The position numbers were made by a program, and so were the translations under genes. From positions 930,001 through 994,000 of the forward strand of contig CP119076.1 of assembly GCA_029027985.1 (NCBI GenBank): a stretch of DNA of 64,000 bases, in the 5' to 3' direction. This stretch comes from Klebsiella aerogenes (GTDB taxonomy: Bacteria; Pseudomonadota; Gammaproteobacteria; Enterobacterales; Enterobacteriaceae). Shown here one piece after another: positions 41,088-54,186 of this stretch (its first letter is position 1; every line of letters begins with the position of its first letter). The notes under the pieces were generated by a model. It worked only from the letters and a program-made list of their open reading frames with translations. It had not been told where the DNA came from and searched no databases.

Positions 41088-41801
41088 TGTAGCCCGGATA
41101 AGGCGCGTAGCGCCGCGATCCGGGAACCGTCCCCGGTGGCGCTTACGCTTACCGGGGCTACCAACCGAATGCCGGACCGTAGCCCGGATAAGGCGCGCCG
41201 CGATCCGGGAATCGTCCACCGGTGGCGCTTACGCTTACCGGGGCTACCAACTGAATGCCGGGCTGTAGCCCGGATAAGGCGCGCCGCGCCGCGATCCGGG
41301 AACGGTCCCCGGTGGCGCTTACGCTTACCGGGGCTACCAACCGAATGCCGGACCGTAGCCCGGATAAGGCGCGCAGCGCCGCGATCCGGGAACCGTCTCC
41401 GGCGGCGCTTACGCTTACCGGGGCTACCAACTGAATGCCGGACCGTCGTCCGGATAAGGCGCGCAGCGCCGCGCTCCGGGAATCGTCCTGGCGCTTACGC
41501 TTACCGGGGCTACCAACCGAATGCCGGACCGTAGCCCGGATAAGGCGCGCCGCGCCGCGCTCCGGGAACCGTCCCCGGCGGCGCTTATGCTTACCGGGGC
41601 TACCAACTGAATGCCGGACTGTAGCCCGGATAAGGCGCGCAGCGCCGCGATCCGGGAACTCTCCCCGGTGGCGCTTACGCTTACCGGGGCTACCAACTGA
41701 ATGCCGGACTGTAGCCCGGATAAGGCGCGTAGCGCCGCGATCCGGGAACCGTCTCCGGCGGCGCTTACGCTTACCGGGGCTACCAACCGAATGCCGGACC
41801 G
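41088..41801. repeat. Tandem array of eight 86/90-bp REP/BIME units
   Basis: The GGATAAGGCG core recurs with ATA at 41098, 41188, 41274, 41364, 41454, 41540, 41630 and 41720, so units are 90 bp or, twice, 86 bp. Each has a REP half GTAGCCCGGATAAGGCG... GATCCGGG and a second hairpin CCCCGGT, a 13-nt loop, ACCGGGG, CTAC, then a spacer such as CAACCGAATGCCGGACC. The plan is the same as the 85-bp array at 15233 but the second hairpin has a different stem sequence. It fills the space between convergent glycerate kinase and barA. Frames open through it on both strands but they only translate the repeat. Confidence 0.95.
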
Positions 41802-41810
41802 CCCCCCGAA

Positions 41811-44561
41811 TTACACGCCGAGCTTGCACGCTTCGCGGGCGACGTTATCCATCTCATCGAGCAATTCCAGCAGCTCCGGCTCCAGATCTTCGGCTGCGGT
41901 ACCCGCGCGCAGCTGGCTTTCGAGGGTATGGCACAACTTCTTCAGCCGCGGCACGCCGCTGTAGCTACAGCTGCCGTGCAGCTTATGGATTAAATCCAGC
42001 AACCCTTCAGGCGCCTCGCCAACCAATTGTTCTTCAACCTTATTACGGACCTCGGGCATAAAGGCGAGCAGCATTTGCAGCATTTCCCGCGCCAGGTCCG
42101 GCTTCATTGCCGCCTGACGCAGCGCCAACTGCCAGTTGAGCGTCACATTATGATCGATAACCGGCTCAACCGGTTCGGCCATCTGCGGCGCTGGCACGTG
42201 CATGCCGGGCTGGTAGCGCAGCAGCAGGGTATTAAGCTTGTCTTCTTCGATAGGCTTCGCCAGATAATCGTTCATCCCGGCGGCCAGCAGTTTCTCGCGC
42301 TGTCCCTCAAGAGCATGGGCGGTCACCGCAATCACCGGAGTCTGCTGCTGATGCGGTAGATGACGAATCAGCTCGCAGGCACGAATACCGTCCATATCCG
42401 GCATCTGAATATCCATCAGAATAAGATCCAACTGCGACTGTTTGGCCTGCTCAACGGCATGCTGACCGCTATCGCACAGTATGACATGCTGCACTAGATC
42501 TTCCAGCAACACGCCGATGAGCTTGAGGTTAGCCGGATTATCATCCACCGCCATCACCGTCATCGGCAACTTATGGCTATCGATATACGGCTGGGGTACC
42601 GGCGGTTGCGCGCGGCAAGATGCCATCAGTACCGGGAACAGGCGGGTGGAGGTCAATGGTTTCAGCAGACAGGCGGCGACGCCGTTTTGCTTCAGCTCTT
42701 CGGCACTGACCTGCGCGTGGCAGGGCAGGCCGAGCACCAACATATCGGCCAGCGAACAGGCGCGGGTCAGCTTATCCCGCTGGTTGTTGAGGTCGCGCAT
42801 TGATACCGGAATACCGGCCAGCAAAATATCGTAGTGGGCATCCGGCAACGCGGAAAGCGTCGGGCTATAGACTACTTCCAGCGGCGTGGTGGCCAGCAGC
42901 TCCATGGTACTTTGCGCGGCGGTTGAGTTGGCTTCGATATAGGCCAGCTTTTTACCCGTCAGGCAGTAGGTATCGAAACCGTCGGTACTGGCATTCGGGT
43001 TCAGATCGAGGCTGATATGGAACCAGAAGGTTGAACCGCGGTTCGGTTGGCTATGGAAGGAGATATCGCCGCCCATCTCTTTCACCAGACGCTGGGTGAT
43101 GACCAGCCCCAGCCCGGTGCCGCCGTGGCGGCGGGAGATGCTGGCGTCGGCCTGACGGAACGCCTGGAACAGTCGCGACTGATCGCGCTCCGGAATGCCG
43201 ATGCCGGTATCGTGGATTTGCACCTCGATTTGTACCCTGGAATTGCTCATTGCCCGTTGTTCAACCAGTACATCGATATTGCCGTGTTCGGTGAATTTAA
43301 TGGCGTTCCCCACCAGGTTGGTGATCACCTGCTGTAGACGCAGCGGGTCGCCGATAACATTATCCGGCACATCGTTTTTAATGTTGAGCGTCAGCTCCAA
43401 TCCTTTATCGTGCGCCGAGTGCGCCAGCAGCGTGACGACTTCATCCAGTGTATTGCGCAGCAGGAACGGAATGCTCTCCAGTATCAGCTTGCCGGCTTCC
43501 AGTTTGGAGAAGTCGAGCACGTCATTAATAATCGCCAGCAGATTGTTGGCGGAGCGCTCGATGGTGGTCAGGTGGTCACGCTGGGTGGTATTGAGATCGG
43601 TTTTCAGCGTCAGGCGGGTAAAACCAATCACCCCGTTCAGCGGGGTGCGCAGCTCGTGCGACATATTGGCGAGGAATTCGGATTTGATGCGCGCGGCTTC
43701 CTGGGCGCGTTTTTTCGCCAGATCCAGCTCGACGTTCTGGATCTCCATTTGCTCAAGCGTTTCACGTAGATCCGAGGTGGCCTGATCGACGTTGTGCTGC
43801 ATCTCTTCGTGATAGGCCGCCAGCGACATTGCCATCGAGTTAATGCCGTTCTTCAGCATATCCAGTTCGCCGAGCATAAAGCCTTCGACGCGGCTATCGA
43901 GCTGGCCGCGACGGATGCGGTCAACGGTATTCACCATATTGCGAATCGGCCCGGTGACGTCGCGCATCAGGCGCCAGCCGAAGATCAGCGCAATGCCGAT
44001 ACAGAACAGCATCATGACGCTGGAGATAAAAATCTCTTTGTACTGCTGCAGGCGTACCGATTTGAGATCGAGCTCCAGCGCCACGTAGCCGAGCATGTTA
44101 TCCGGCATTTTAGCATCGCTTTCCGGCGACTCATCAGGCAGATAGCTTTCGGAAACGATCGGCGTGCGCAGCACCATGATATCGCCGTGGCGAGTAACGC
44201 TCAGCCGACGGGGGAAGGCGGCGCCGTGCGGCAGCTGCATTTCCCGCGGATCGAGCTGGTAGTTAGAGGTAACGAACAGCCGGTTTTTCGAATCGTAAAT
44301 GGAAATCGCCCGCACGATATCGGAATGGCGGCGGTGCAGCACGCTAATCAACTGGCCGATTGACTCGCGGTTTTGCAAATTCATGCCATATTCACTGGAT
44401 ACCGCCAGCGGTTCGATAATGCTGGCGCCGGCATCTTCGAGCTGCCGCTGTAAGTCGTTATAGCGGTGGGCGACGAAGAAAATGCTGAGCAGCAAACCAA
44501 TCAAAACGGTCGGCGCCAGAATAAGAATCATCATGCGAGCACGTAGGCTGTAGTTGGTCAT
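41811..44561 (-). CDS. barA: Hybrid sensor histidine kinase BarA
   Basis: Membrane sensor that phosphorylates UvrY and so turns on csrB and csrC. The 916-residue protein has, in order: an N-terminal helix ([20 protein letters not shown]), a periplasmic domain, a second helix ([19 protein letters not shown]), a HAMP domain, a coiled coil, HisKA ([19 protein letters not shown]), HATPase ([22 protein letters not shown]), a receiver ([16 protein letters not shown]) and a C-terminal HPt ([14 protein letters not shown]). All phosphorelay His and Asp sites are present. Divergent from rlmD. csrB, its indirect target, is 8 kb away. Confidence 0.96.
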   Translation of the reverse strand: MTNYSLRARMMILILAPTVLIGLLLSIFFVAHRYNDLQRQLEDAGASIIEPLAVSSEYGMNLQNRESIGQLISVLHRRHSDIVRAISIYDSKNRLFVTSNYQLDPREMQLPHGAAFPRRLSVTRHGDIMVLRTPIVSESYLPDESPESDAKMPDNMLGYVALELDLKSVRLQQYKEIFISSVMMLFCIGIALIFGWRLMRDVTGPIRNMVNTVDRIRRGQLDSRVEGFMLGELDMLKNGINSMAMSLAAYHEEMQHNVDQATSDLRETLEQMEIQNVELDLAKKRAQEAARIKSEFLANMSHELRTPLNGVIGFTRLTLKTDLNTTQRDHLTTIERSANNLLAIINDVLDFSKLEAGKLILESIPFLLRNTLDEVVTLLAHSAHDKGLELTLNIKNDVPDNVIGDPLRLQQVITNLVGNAIKFTEHGNIDVLVEQRAMSNSRVQIEVQIHDTGIGIPERDQSRLFQAFRQADASISRRHGGTGLGLVITQRLVKEMGGDISFHSQPNRGSTFWFHISLDLNPNASTDGFDTYCLTGKKLAYIEANSTAAQSTMELLATTPLEVVYSPTLSALPDAHYDILLAGIPVSMRDLNNQRDKLTRACSLADMLVLGLPCHAQVSAEELKQNGVAACLLKPLTSTRLFPVLMASCRAQPPVPQPYIDSHKLPMTVMAVDDNPANLKLIGVLLEDLVQHVILCDSGQHAVEQAKQSQLDLILMDIQMPDMDGIRACELIRHLPHQQQTPVIAVTAHALEGQREKLLAAGMNDYLAKPIEEDKLNTLLLRYQPGMHVPAPQMAEPVEPVIDHNVTLNWQLALRQAAMKPDLAREMLQMLLAFMPEVRNKVEEQLVGEAPEGLLDLIHKLHGSCSYSGVPRLKKLCHTLESQLRAGTAAEDLEPELLELLDEMDNVAREACKLGV

Positions 44562-44671
44562 GCGGTTCCATTATGGGAGAATATACATATCAACCTTCAG
44601 ACGGCTTCTGTATCGGCAGCCTGAATGATTTCATGTATAGAGTCAGTATATTTTTGAGATAATCCTCTACG

Positions 44672-45976
44672 ATGGCGCAATTCTACTCTGCAAAACGGCG
44701 TGTGACGACGCGCCAGATCATAACCGTGACAGTAAATGACCTCGATCCTTTTGGCCAGGGCGTAGCCCGCCATCAGGGTAAGGCGCTGTTTATCCCGGGC
44801 TTGCTGCCACAAGAGCAAGCGGAAGTCACGCTGGTAGAAGATAAAAAGCAGTATGCCCGCGCTCAGGTCAAACGCCGACTGAATGACAGTCCGCAGCGTG
44901 AAACTCCGCGTTGCCCGCATTTTGGCGTCTGCGGCGGATGTCAGCAGCAGCATGCCAGCGTTGCACTACAGCAGCAAAGCAAACGCGCCGCGCTGGCTCG
45001 CCTGATGAAACGGGATGTCGACGACATTATAGCCGCTGAGCCATGGGGCTACCGTCGCCGCGCGCGTCTGAGCTTGAATTATCAGCCAAAGACCCAACAA
45101 TTGCAGATGGGCTTTCGCAAGGCCAACTCCAGCGACATCGTTGATGTGGTGCAGTGCCCCGTATTGGTGCCCCAACTTGAGGCGCTGCTGCCCGCAGTTC
45201 GTGAGTGTTTAACGGCGCTTAAGTCTTTGCGACAGCTTGGTCACGTTGAATTGGTGCAGGCGGATAACGGTCCGCTGATGGTTTTACGCCACACCGCCGC
45301 GTTGCCAGCGGCGGATAAAGAAAAACTGGAACGCTTTTCGCAAACTCATGGTCTATCCCTGTACCTCGCGCCGCAAAGCGAGATACTTGAACATATTCGC
45401 GGCGATGAGCCATGGTACACGTCAGACGGACTACGCTTAGTGTTCAGTCCGCGCGATTTTATCCAGGTCAACGACGGCGTTAACCAGCAGATGGTACGCA
45501 CGGCGCTGGCGTGGTTGGATATTCAGCCGCAGGACCGCGTTCTGGATCTGTTTTGCGGGATGGGCAATTTCACCCTGCCGCTGGCGAAAGCGGCGGCGAG
45601 CGTGGTCGGCGTCGAAGGTGTGCCCGCGCTGGTGGAGAAGGCGAGGGAAAACGCCGCCCTCAATGGGTTGCAGAACGTAACATTCTTTCATGAAAACCTG
45701 GAAGAAGACGTTACCCGGCAGGCCTGGGCGAAGCACGGTTTTGATAAAATTTTACTCGATCCGGCCCGCGCCGGCGCGCCAGGCGTGATGGCGCATATTA
45801 TCAAGCTGGCTCCGCAGCGGGTGGTGTATGTTTCCTGTAACCCGGCGACGCTGGCGCGCGATAGCGACGCGTTGCTACAGGCGGGGTATCGCATGCAACG
45901 GCTGGCGATGCTGGATATGTTCCCACACACCGGCCACCTGGAATCGATAGTATTGTTTGAGCGCGAGCTTACATAA
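44672..45976 (+). CDS. rlmD: 23S rRNA m5U1939 methyltransferase RlmD
   Basis: SAM-dependent RNA methyltransferase (former rumA) with an N-terminal TRAM domain and a 4Fe-4S cluster. The cluster cysteines are visible in [15 protein letters not shown] plus the later VVQCPV. The catalytic domain has [15 protein letters not shown] (SAM), LLDPARAGA and the nucleophile in [13 protein letters not shown]. The 434-residue length is normal. Divergent from barA (110-bp gap), followed by relA 123 bp later, as in K-12. Confidence 0.96.
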   Translation: MAQFYSAKRRVTTRQIITVTVNDLDPFGQGVARHQGKALFIPGLLPQEQAEVTLVEDKKQYARAQVKRRLNDSPQRETPRCPHFGVCGGCQQQHASVALQQQSKRAALARLMKRDVDDIIAAEPWGYRRRARLSLNYQPKTQQLQMGFRKANSSDIVDVVQCPVLVPQLEALLPAVRECLTALKSLRQLGHVELVQADNGPLMVLRHTAALPAADKEKLERFSQTHGLSLYLAPQSEILEHIRGDEPWYTSDGLRLVFSPRDFIQVNDGVNQQMVRTALAWLDIQPQDRVLDLFCGMGNFTLPLAKAAASVVGVEGVPALVEKARENAALNGLQNVTFFHENLEEDVTRQAWAKHGFDKILLDPARAGAPGVMAHIIKLAPQRVVYVSCNPATLARDSDALLQAGYRMQRLAMLDMFPHTGHLESIVLFERELT

Positions 45977-46099
45977 AATCGTTCAGTCCGCATCGGGGTA
46001 ACAGTGACGATGCCTGATAGCGGTGTGGATTGAAGTATGAAGGGTATAAAAGTTAAGGCTTGCTGACTTCGGTAGGCTGCGTCCCTTAAGGAGAGGACA

Positions 46100-48337
46100 A
46101 TGGTTGCGGTAAGAAGTGCACATCTAAATAAAGCTGGTGAGTTTGACCCGAAGAAATGGATCGCGAGTCTGGGGATTTCCAGCCAGCAGTCGTGTGAGCG
46201 CTTAGCCGAGACCTGGGATTATTGCCGCGTCACCACGCAGGGACATCCGCAAGCGGACCTCCTGTTATGGCGCGGCGTGGAGATGGTGGAAATCCTCTCC
46301 ATGCTTAATATGGATATCGACACCCTGCGGGCCGCCTTGCTGTTTCCACTGGCGGACGGCAACGTCGTCAGCGAAGAGGTTCTGCAAGAAAGCGTCGGTA
46401 CATCGGTCGTCACCCTGATTCACGGCGTGCGCGATATGGCGGCGATCCGCCAGCTGAAAGCCACGCACACCGACACCGTCTCCTCGGAACAGGTCGACAA
46501 TATTCGCCGCATGCTGCTGGCGATGGTTGATGATTTCCGCTGCGTGGTTATCAAGCTGGCCGAGCGCATCGCCCATCTTCGCGAAGTCAAAGATGAGCCG
46601 GAAGATGAACGCGTTCTGGCGGCAAAAGAGTGTACGAACATCTATGCGCCGCTGGCTAACCGCTTAGGGATCGGCCAACTGAAGTGGGAGCTGGAAGACT
46701 ACTGCTTCCGTTATCTGCATCCGGATGAATACAAGCGCATTGCTAAGCTGCTGCACGAACGCCGTATCGACCGCGAGCACTACATTGACGAATTCGTCGG
46801 CCACCTGCGCTCGGAAATGAAAACCGAAGGCGTAAAAGCCGAGGTGTACGGGCGCCCAAAACATATCTACAGCATCTGGCGCAAAATGCAGAAAAAGCAT
46901 CTTGCCTTTGATGAGCTGTTCGACGTGCGTGCGGTACGTATCGTCGCCGAACGGTTGCAAGACTGCTATGCGGCGCTGGGGATTGTGCATACTCACTATC
47001 GCCATTTGCCTGACGAGTTCGACGACTATGTGGCGAATCCGAAGCCGAACGGCTACCAGTCTATTCATACCGTGGTGCTCGGGCCGGGCGGCAAAACGGT
47101 TGAGATTCAAATTCGCACTAAACAAATGCACGAAGACGCCGAACTTGGCGTTGCGGCGCACTGGAAGTACAAAGAGGGCGCCAGCGCAGGAGCCAGCGGC
47201 GGCCGAGGCCATGAAGATCGCATCGCCTGGCTGCGTAAGCTGATTGCCTGGCAGGAAGAGATGGCCGATTCCGGTGAAATGCTCGATGAAGTGCGCAGCC
47301 AGGTCTTCGACGATCGGGTCTACGTGTTTACGCCGAAGGGCGACGTGGTCGACCTGCCAGCGGGTTCAACGCCGCTCGACTTCGCCTACCATATCCATAG
47401 CGATGTCGGGCATCGCTGTATCGGCGCGAAAATTGGCGGGCGCATCGTGCCGTTCACCTACCAGCTGCAGATGGGCGATCAGATTGAGATCATCACCCAG
47501 AAACAGCCGAACCCGAGCCGCGACTGGCTGAACCCAAACCTCGGTTATGTTACGACCAGCCGCGGGCGATCCAAAATTCACGCCTGGTTCCGTAAACAGG
47601 ATCGCGACAAGAATATCCTTGCCGGGCGGCAGATCCTCGACGATGAGCTGGAGCATCTGGGGATCAGCCTGAAGGACGCGGAAAAACATCTGCTGCCGCG
47701 CTACAACTTCAATGAACTGGATGAACTGCTGGCGGCCATCGGCGGCGGCGACATTCGCCTCAACCAGATGGTCAACTTCCTGCAGGCGCAGTTCAACAAA
47801 CCGAGCGCCGCCGAGCAGGATGCGGCCGCATTGAAGCAGTTACAGCAGAAAACTTATACCCCACAGAACCGCAGTAAAGATAATGGCCGGGTGGTGGTGG
47901 AGGGCGTCGGTAACCTGATGCATCACATTGCCCGCTGCTGTCAGCCGATCCCTGGCGACGAAATCGTCGGCTTTATCACCCAGGGGCGGGGTATTTCGGT
48001 TCACCGCGCCGACTGCGATCAACTGGCTGAACTACAGTCGCACGCGCCGGAACGTATCGTTGACGCGGTATGGGGCGAGAGCTACTCGGCGGGGTATTCG
48101 CTGGTGGTCCGCGTGGTCGCGAACGACCGTAGCGGCCTGCTGCGCGACATTACCACCATTCTCGCCAACGAGAAGGTGAACGTACTGGGCGTGGCCAGCC
48201 GCAGCGATACCAAACAGCAGTTGGCGACCATCGATATGACCATTGAAATCTACAACCTGCAGGTGCTGGGCCGGGTGCTCGGCAAGCTGAACCAGGTGCC
48301 GGACGTGATCGATGCACGCCGCCTGCACGGCGGTTAA
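46100..48337 (+). CDS. relA: GTP pyrophosphokinase RelA, (p)ppGpp synthetase I
   Basis: Ribosome-associated synthetase that makes (p)ppGpp when uncharged tRNA enters the A site. The 745-residue protein has the degenerate N-terminal hydrolase domain in which the catalytic HD pair is replaced (FPLADGNVVSEEVL), so it has synthetase activity only. The synthetase domain follows (VYGRPKHIYSIWRKMQ, PNGYQSIHT), then TGS (VYVFTPKGDVVDLP), a zinc-finger/CC region (HHIARCCQPIPGDEI) and ACT (VVRVVANDRSGLLRDIT). The mazEF pair that follows relA in K-12 is absent here. Confidence 0.97.
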   Translation: MVAVRSAHLNKAGEFDPKKWIASLGISSQQSCERLAETWDYCRVTTQGHPQADLLLWRGVEMVEILSMLNMDIDTLRAALLFPLADGNVVSEEVLQESVGTSVVTLIHGVRDMAAIRQLKATHTDTVSSEQVDNIRRMLLAMVDDFRCVVIKLAERIAHLREVKDEPEDERVLAAKECTNIYAPLANRLGIGQLKWELEDYCFRYLHPDEYKRIAKLLHERRIDREHYIDEFVGHLRSEMKTEGVKAEVYGRPKHIYSIWRKMQKKHLAFDELFDVRAVRIVAERLQDCYAALGIVHTHYRHLPDEFDDYVANPKPNGYQSIHTVVLGPGGKTVEIQIRTKQMHEDAELGVAAHWKYKEGASAGASGGRGHEDRIAWLRKLIAWQEEMADSGEMLDEVRSQVFDDRVYVFTPKGDVVDLPAGSTPLDFAYHIHSDVGHRCIGAKIGGRIVPFTYQLQMGDQIEIITQKQPNPSRDWLNPNLGYVTTSRGRSKIHAWFRKQDRDKNILAGRQILDDELEHLGISLKDAEKHLLPRYNFNELDELLAAIGGGDIRLNQMVNFLQAQFNKPSAAEQDAAALKQLQQKTYTPQNRSKDNGRVVVEGVGNLMHHIARCCQPIPGDEIVGFITQGRGISVHRADCDQLAELQSHAPERIVDAVWGESYSAGYSLVVRVVANDRSGLLRDITTILANEKVNVLGVASRSDTKQQLATIDMTIEIYNLQVLGRVLGKLNQVPDVIDARRLHGG

Positions 48338-48350
48338 ACCGTACTCTTTT

Positions 48351-48392
48351 GTAGGCCGGGCAAGGGCGTAGCCGCCGCCCGGCATTTTTTTT
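48351..48392 (+). terminator. REP-type terminator between relA and mazG
   Basis: A single REP-like element beginning GTAGGCCGGGCAAGG with stem GCCGGGC/GCCCGGC (48355-48361 with 48377-48383), followed by eight T. It lies 14 bp after the relA stop and should end the relA message. It occupies the place of mazEF in K-12. Confidence 0.85.
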
Positions 48393-48406
48393 ATCAGGAC
48401 AGAGCT

Positions 48407-49198
48407 ATGAACCAAATTGACCGCTTGCTCGGCATTATGCACCGCCTGCGCGACCCGGAAAACGGTTGCCCGTGGGATAAAGAACAGACCTTCGCCACTA
48501 TCGCGCCATATACCCTTGAAGAGACCTACGAAGTGCTGGACGCCATTGCGCGCGAAGATTTTGACGATTTGCGCGGCGAGCTTGGCGATCTGCTGTTCCA
48601 GGTCGTGTTCTATGCTCAGATGGCGCAGGAAGAGGGGCGTTTTGATTTTAACGACATCTGCGCTGCCATCAGCGACAAACTGGAGCGTCGCCATCCGCAT
48701 ATCTTCGGCGATGCTTCGGCGGGCGATAGCGCGGAAGTGCTGGCGCGCTGGGAGCAAATTAAGAGCGCTGAGCGTGCCGAAAAAGCGCAGCACTCGGCGT
48801 TGGACGATATTCCGCATAGCCTGCCCGCGCTGATGCGCGCGCACAAAATTCAGCGTCGCTGCTCGGCGGTGGGCTTCGACTGGACCTCGCTTGGCCCGGT
48901 GCTCGATAAGGTGCATGAAGAGATTGATGAAGTTATGCATGAAGCGCAGCAGGCGGTCGTTGATGACGCTAAACTGGAAGAGGAAGTCGGCGACCTGCTG
49001 TTCGCCACGGTGAATCTCTCCCGCCATTTAGGCGTCAAAGCGGAAGTGGCGTTACAGAAGGCGAACCTCAAATTCGAGCGCCGCTTCCGCGAAGTTGAGC
49101 GTATTGTCGCCGCCAGAGGCCTGGAAATGACCGGCGTTGACCTCGATACCATGGAAGAAGTCTGGCAAGAAGTAAAGCGCCAGGAAACTGATCTCTAA
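48407..49198 (+). CDS. mazG: Nucleoside triphosphate pyrophosphohydrolase MazG
   Basis: Hydrolyses all canonical (d)NTPs to monophosphate and pyrophosphate and in E. coli lowers (p)ppGpp levels. The 263-residue protein has two MazG repeats. The first has the EExxE...ExxD metal motif in TLEETYEVLDAI and LRGELGDLLFQVVF; the second has HEEIDEVMHEAQQ and EEEVGDLLFATVN. Its start has its own site (CAGGACAGAGCT) after the relA terminator. Without mazEF the regulatory context described for K-12 is lost. Confidence 0.95.
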   Translation: MNQIDRLLGIMHRLRDPENGCPWDKEQTFATIAPYTLEETYEVLDAIAREDFDDLRGELGDLLFQVVFYAQMAQEEGRFDFNDICAAISDKLERRHPHIFGDASAGDSAEVLARWEQIKSAERAEKAQHSALDDIPHSLPALMRAHKIQRRCSAVGFDWTSLGPVLDKVHEEIDEVMHEAQQAVVDDAKLEEEVGDLLFATVNLSRHLGVKAEVALQKANLKFERRFREVERIVAARGLEMTGVDLDTMEEVWQEVKRQETDL

Positions 49199-49396
49199 CG
49201 AGTTTTCGTGATCAAGCGCTATTTGTGTGATTTTATAAATAACAAGCGCTTGATTTACGTCAAAAACATTTCGCCAAAAGCGGCTATTTTCTCATTCCGT
49301 TATGTTGTTGAAACACCATGTAGCCTGCCTCTTCGAGTTGTTCGAGTCGCAACACAGGTGCAGCTTGAAGAAAGAAGGGGAGGGGAGAATGAAAAT

Positions 49397-49425
49397 TTGT
49401 GGCGTCACACATGTTCGGGTATACT
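49397..49425 (+). promoter_or_regulatory. pyrG promoter
   Basis: TTGTGG, 17 bp, TATACT, about 50 bp upstream of the pyrG start codon: near-ideal sigma-70 spacing and a strong -10. Upstream, 49211-49254 holds a 10-bp inverted repeat ATCAAGCGCT/AGCGCTTGAT with a 24-bp gap that may end mazG or act as an operator. Confidence 0.75.
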
Positions 49426-49462
49426 ACTTTCCCGTCCTGGTTATTCCATCGTTTTACCCTAA

Positions 49463-52495
<3,033 letters not shown>

Positions 52496-52514
52496 TCCTG
52501 TCTTTCTCTGAAAT

Positions 52515-52547
52515 AAAAATGCCAGTCTGCGGACTGGCATTTTTTTT
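52515..52547 (+). terminator. Intrinsic terminator of eno
   Basis: Stem of at least 9 bp (ATGCCAGTC/GACTGGCAT), loop TGCG, flanked by an A run on the left and eight T on the right, so it can also work in reverse for the converging gene at 52563. Confidence 0.94.
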
Positions 52548-52562
52548 ACCGGCAAATTGCGA

Positions 52563-53672
52563 TTACTTAAAGTCGACGGCCATTTGCTGGGGGATGGAAA
52601 GGCCGCGGGTCGTTTGTACGCAGCGGTCAATATAATCGGTGAAACGCGGCGGCTTAGGCATGCCCATGCTGAGCAGCTTATCGTTGCTGAAGCGAACGTT
52701 CAGCGTCGCGAAGGCACCGTACAGGCGCATGGCTTTCAGCATCAGGCGTTCGTTGCATGGACCGAAGATATCCTTCAATTCACGGCGCATCTTCACTAAT
52801 GTCTCGTAGCTTACCTGCGCATACCGGTCGCCAACCGGAGCCTGCTCCAGCGCTGAGGCCATCGCGCGGTCTATCTCCGCGAACTTCACGCTGTTTTCTT
52901 CCCCGGCAGAGATATGTACGACTTCTCCCCGCTCAAGCGGGCGTTCTAACAACATCAGCAGGGCATCGGCGCAGTAGTCGACCGGAATGACGTCAACGCG
53001 GTCTTCCATCGAACAGAGGAATTTTTGCAGCATCAGCCCCATGCTGAACACCCAAAAGATACTACTTGAAGGCTGGCAGCCGTGATGGGTATGGCCCACG
53101 ACGATAGAAGGTCGGGCGATGGTCAACGGTAACGTTGGACACTCTTCCTGCATCAAGCGCTCGATGGTCGATTTGGAGTGCGTGTATTCAACCAGATGCT
53201 CGGCATGCTCGCGGAATTCGGCGCTTTCAGCGACCAGCGAATCCGGCTCAGGCGTGCAGGACATTGCGGTACCGACGTGGAGAAAACGTTGTAGCCCGGC
53301 GACGCGAGACATGCGCTGGGCAAATTTGAACGTGCCTTCAACGTTGACTTTCCAGATCAGCGGGTTGTTGCCAAATGAGGCGACGGCGGCGCTGTTCAGC
53401 ACGTGGGTCACCTGTTCCAGACGTGGGTCGTCAAGGAACGCTTCCGGCGATGACAAATCGCCGAGCAGGATCTGCCGGGTGGTTAATGTCGCCAGCTTCT
53501 CCTCTGCAATATTGAATTTACGCAGGTTTTCCTTCACCCGGGCCAGAGCCGCTTCATCATTATTGGCTCGCACCAAGAGCAGTAGATTAATCCCATTTTC
53601 ATTATTAAGGATATTTTCTAATACTGCTCCACCCAGAAATCCGGTAACGCCTGTAATTAATAATGTATTCAT
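52563..53672 (-). CDS. NAD(P)-dependent extended SDR, thioester/acyl reductase-like; function unknown
   Basis: A 369-residue protein starting MNTLLITGVTGFLGGAVL, with the TGxxGFLG dinucleotide-binding loop, an acidic GDL block (LLGDLSSPEAF), LNSAAVASF, and the active-site YTHSK (YxxxK). The architecture fits the NAD-binding_4 / male-sterility type reductase domain found at the end of nonribosomal peptide synthetases and in fatty acyl reductases, but it stands alone with no carrier protein or acyl ligase nearby. I do not recognise a named gene. It is convergent with eno and preceded by about 250 bp of very AT-rich DNA, suggesting acquisition or H-NS control. K-12 has ygcG near here instead. 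Confidence 0.75.
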   Translation of the reverse strand: MNTLLITGVTGFLGGAVLENILNNENGINLLLLVRANNDEAALARVKENLRKFNIAEEKLATLTTRQILLGDLSSPEAFLDDPRLEQVTHVLNSAAVASFGNNPLIWKVNVEGTFKFAQRMSRVAGLQRFLHVGTAMSCTPEPDSLVAESAEFREHAEHLVEYTHSKSTIERLMQEECPTLPLTIARPSIVVGHTHHGCQPSSSIFWVFSMGLMLQKFLCSMEDRVDVIPVDYCADALLMLLERPLERGEVVHISAGEENSVKFAEIDRAMASALEQAPVGDRYAQVSYETLVKMRRELKDIFGPCNERLMLKAMRLYGAFATLNVRFSNDKLLSMGMPKPPRFTDYIDRCVQTTRGLSIPQQMAVDFK

Positions 53673-54186
53673 GAATGCAGTCTCTCATGGTTGGTCGAGT
53701 GGATTCTAGGCGCGGAAAATTAAACATTCATTAAATAAAAACAAGCTGAGGAAAGCTATTTCTTAAGCTTATTTTAAGCTATGGAAATAAAGTGAATTGG
53801 ATTTGACATTAGGCATGTATAAAAAATTCATTGTTTCATGTATCTGTTTGTACATTATTGATTGTTATTGGTTTTTTAATTTTATTTTTGATGGGTGATA
53901 ATGTCATTAAGATCATAAAAAACATTTTTTGTTACATCTAAATAAGTACACAGATATTTCTTAAAATAGTGATAATTAATGCAGTGTAATGAAGGTCCGC
54001 GGCGCATGCTAAAACAACAATGAAAACTCAGCAAATACATTGCGTGCTTATTTCATAGTCCGCTAACTAATATAAAAAGAGAGCTTACGGAACGCTGGAG
54101 ATGCGCCATGGGAATCGCAGCTGAGGACAAGACCTGAGCGCCTAAATCTGCGATAATGCTTTTTTACAACCTAAACAGAGATGACT
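53673..54186. promoter_or_regulatory. 514-bp AT-rich divergent region between the SDR gene and queE
   Basis: The left half (about 53705-53980) is extremely AT-rich with many A/T runs, unlike the GC-rich surroundings, and must hold the promoter of the SDR gene. The right half returns to mixed composition. A GATAAT -10 candidate for queE lies at about 54152. A tiny frame MGIAAEDKT (54108-54137) precedes queE; I see no reason to call it a gene. Short repeats AAGCTAT (twice) and AGCTT/AAGCT occur near 53755-53782. Confidence 0.45.

Noticed and set aside
41079-42061. Long open frames (150-220 codons) on both strands through the second repeat array
   Set aside because: They translate the 86/90-bp REP units in register because the period is mostly a multiple of three; the product is a repetitive Arg/Ala-rich string with no homologue pattern and no ribosome-binding site.
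54096-54137. Small leader-peptide frames before queE (7 and 9 codons)
   Set aside because: Too short to support, with no attenuator hairpin and no biased residue composition.
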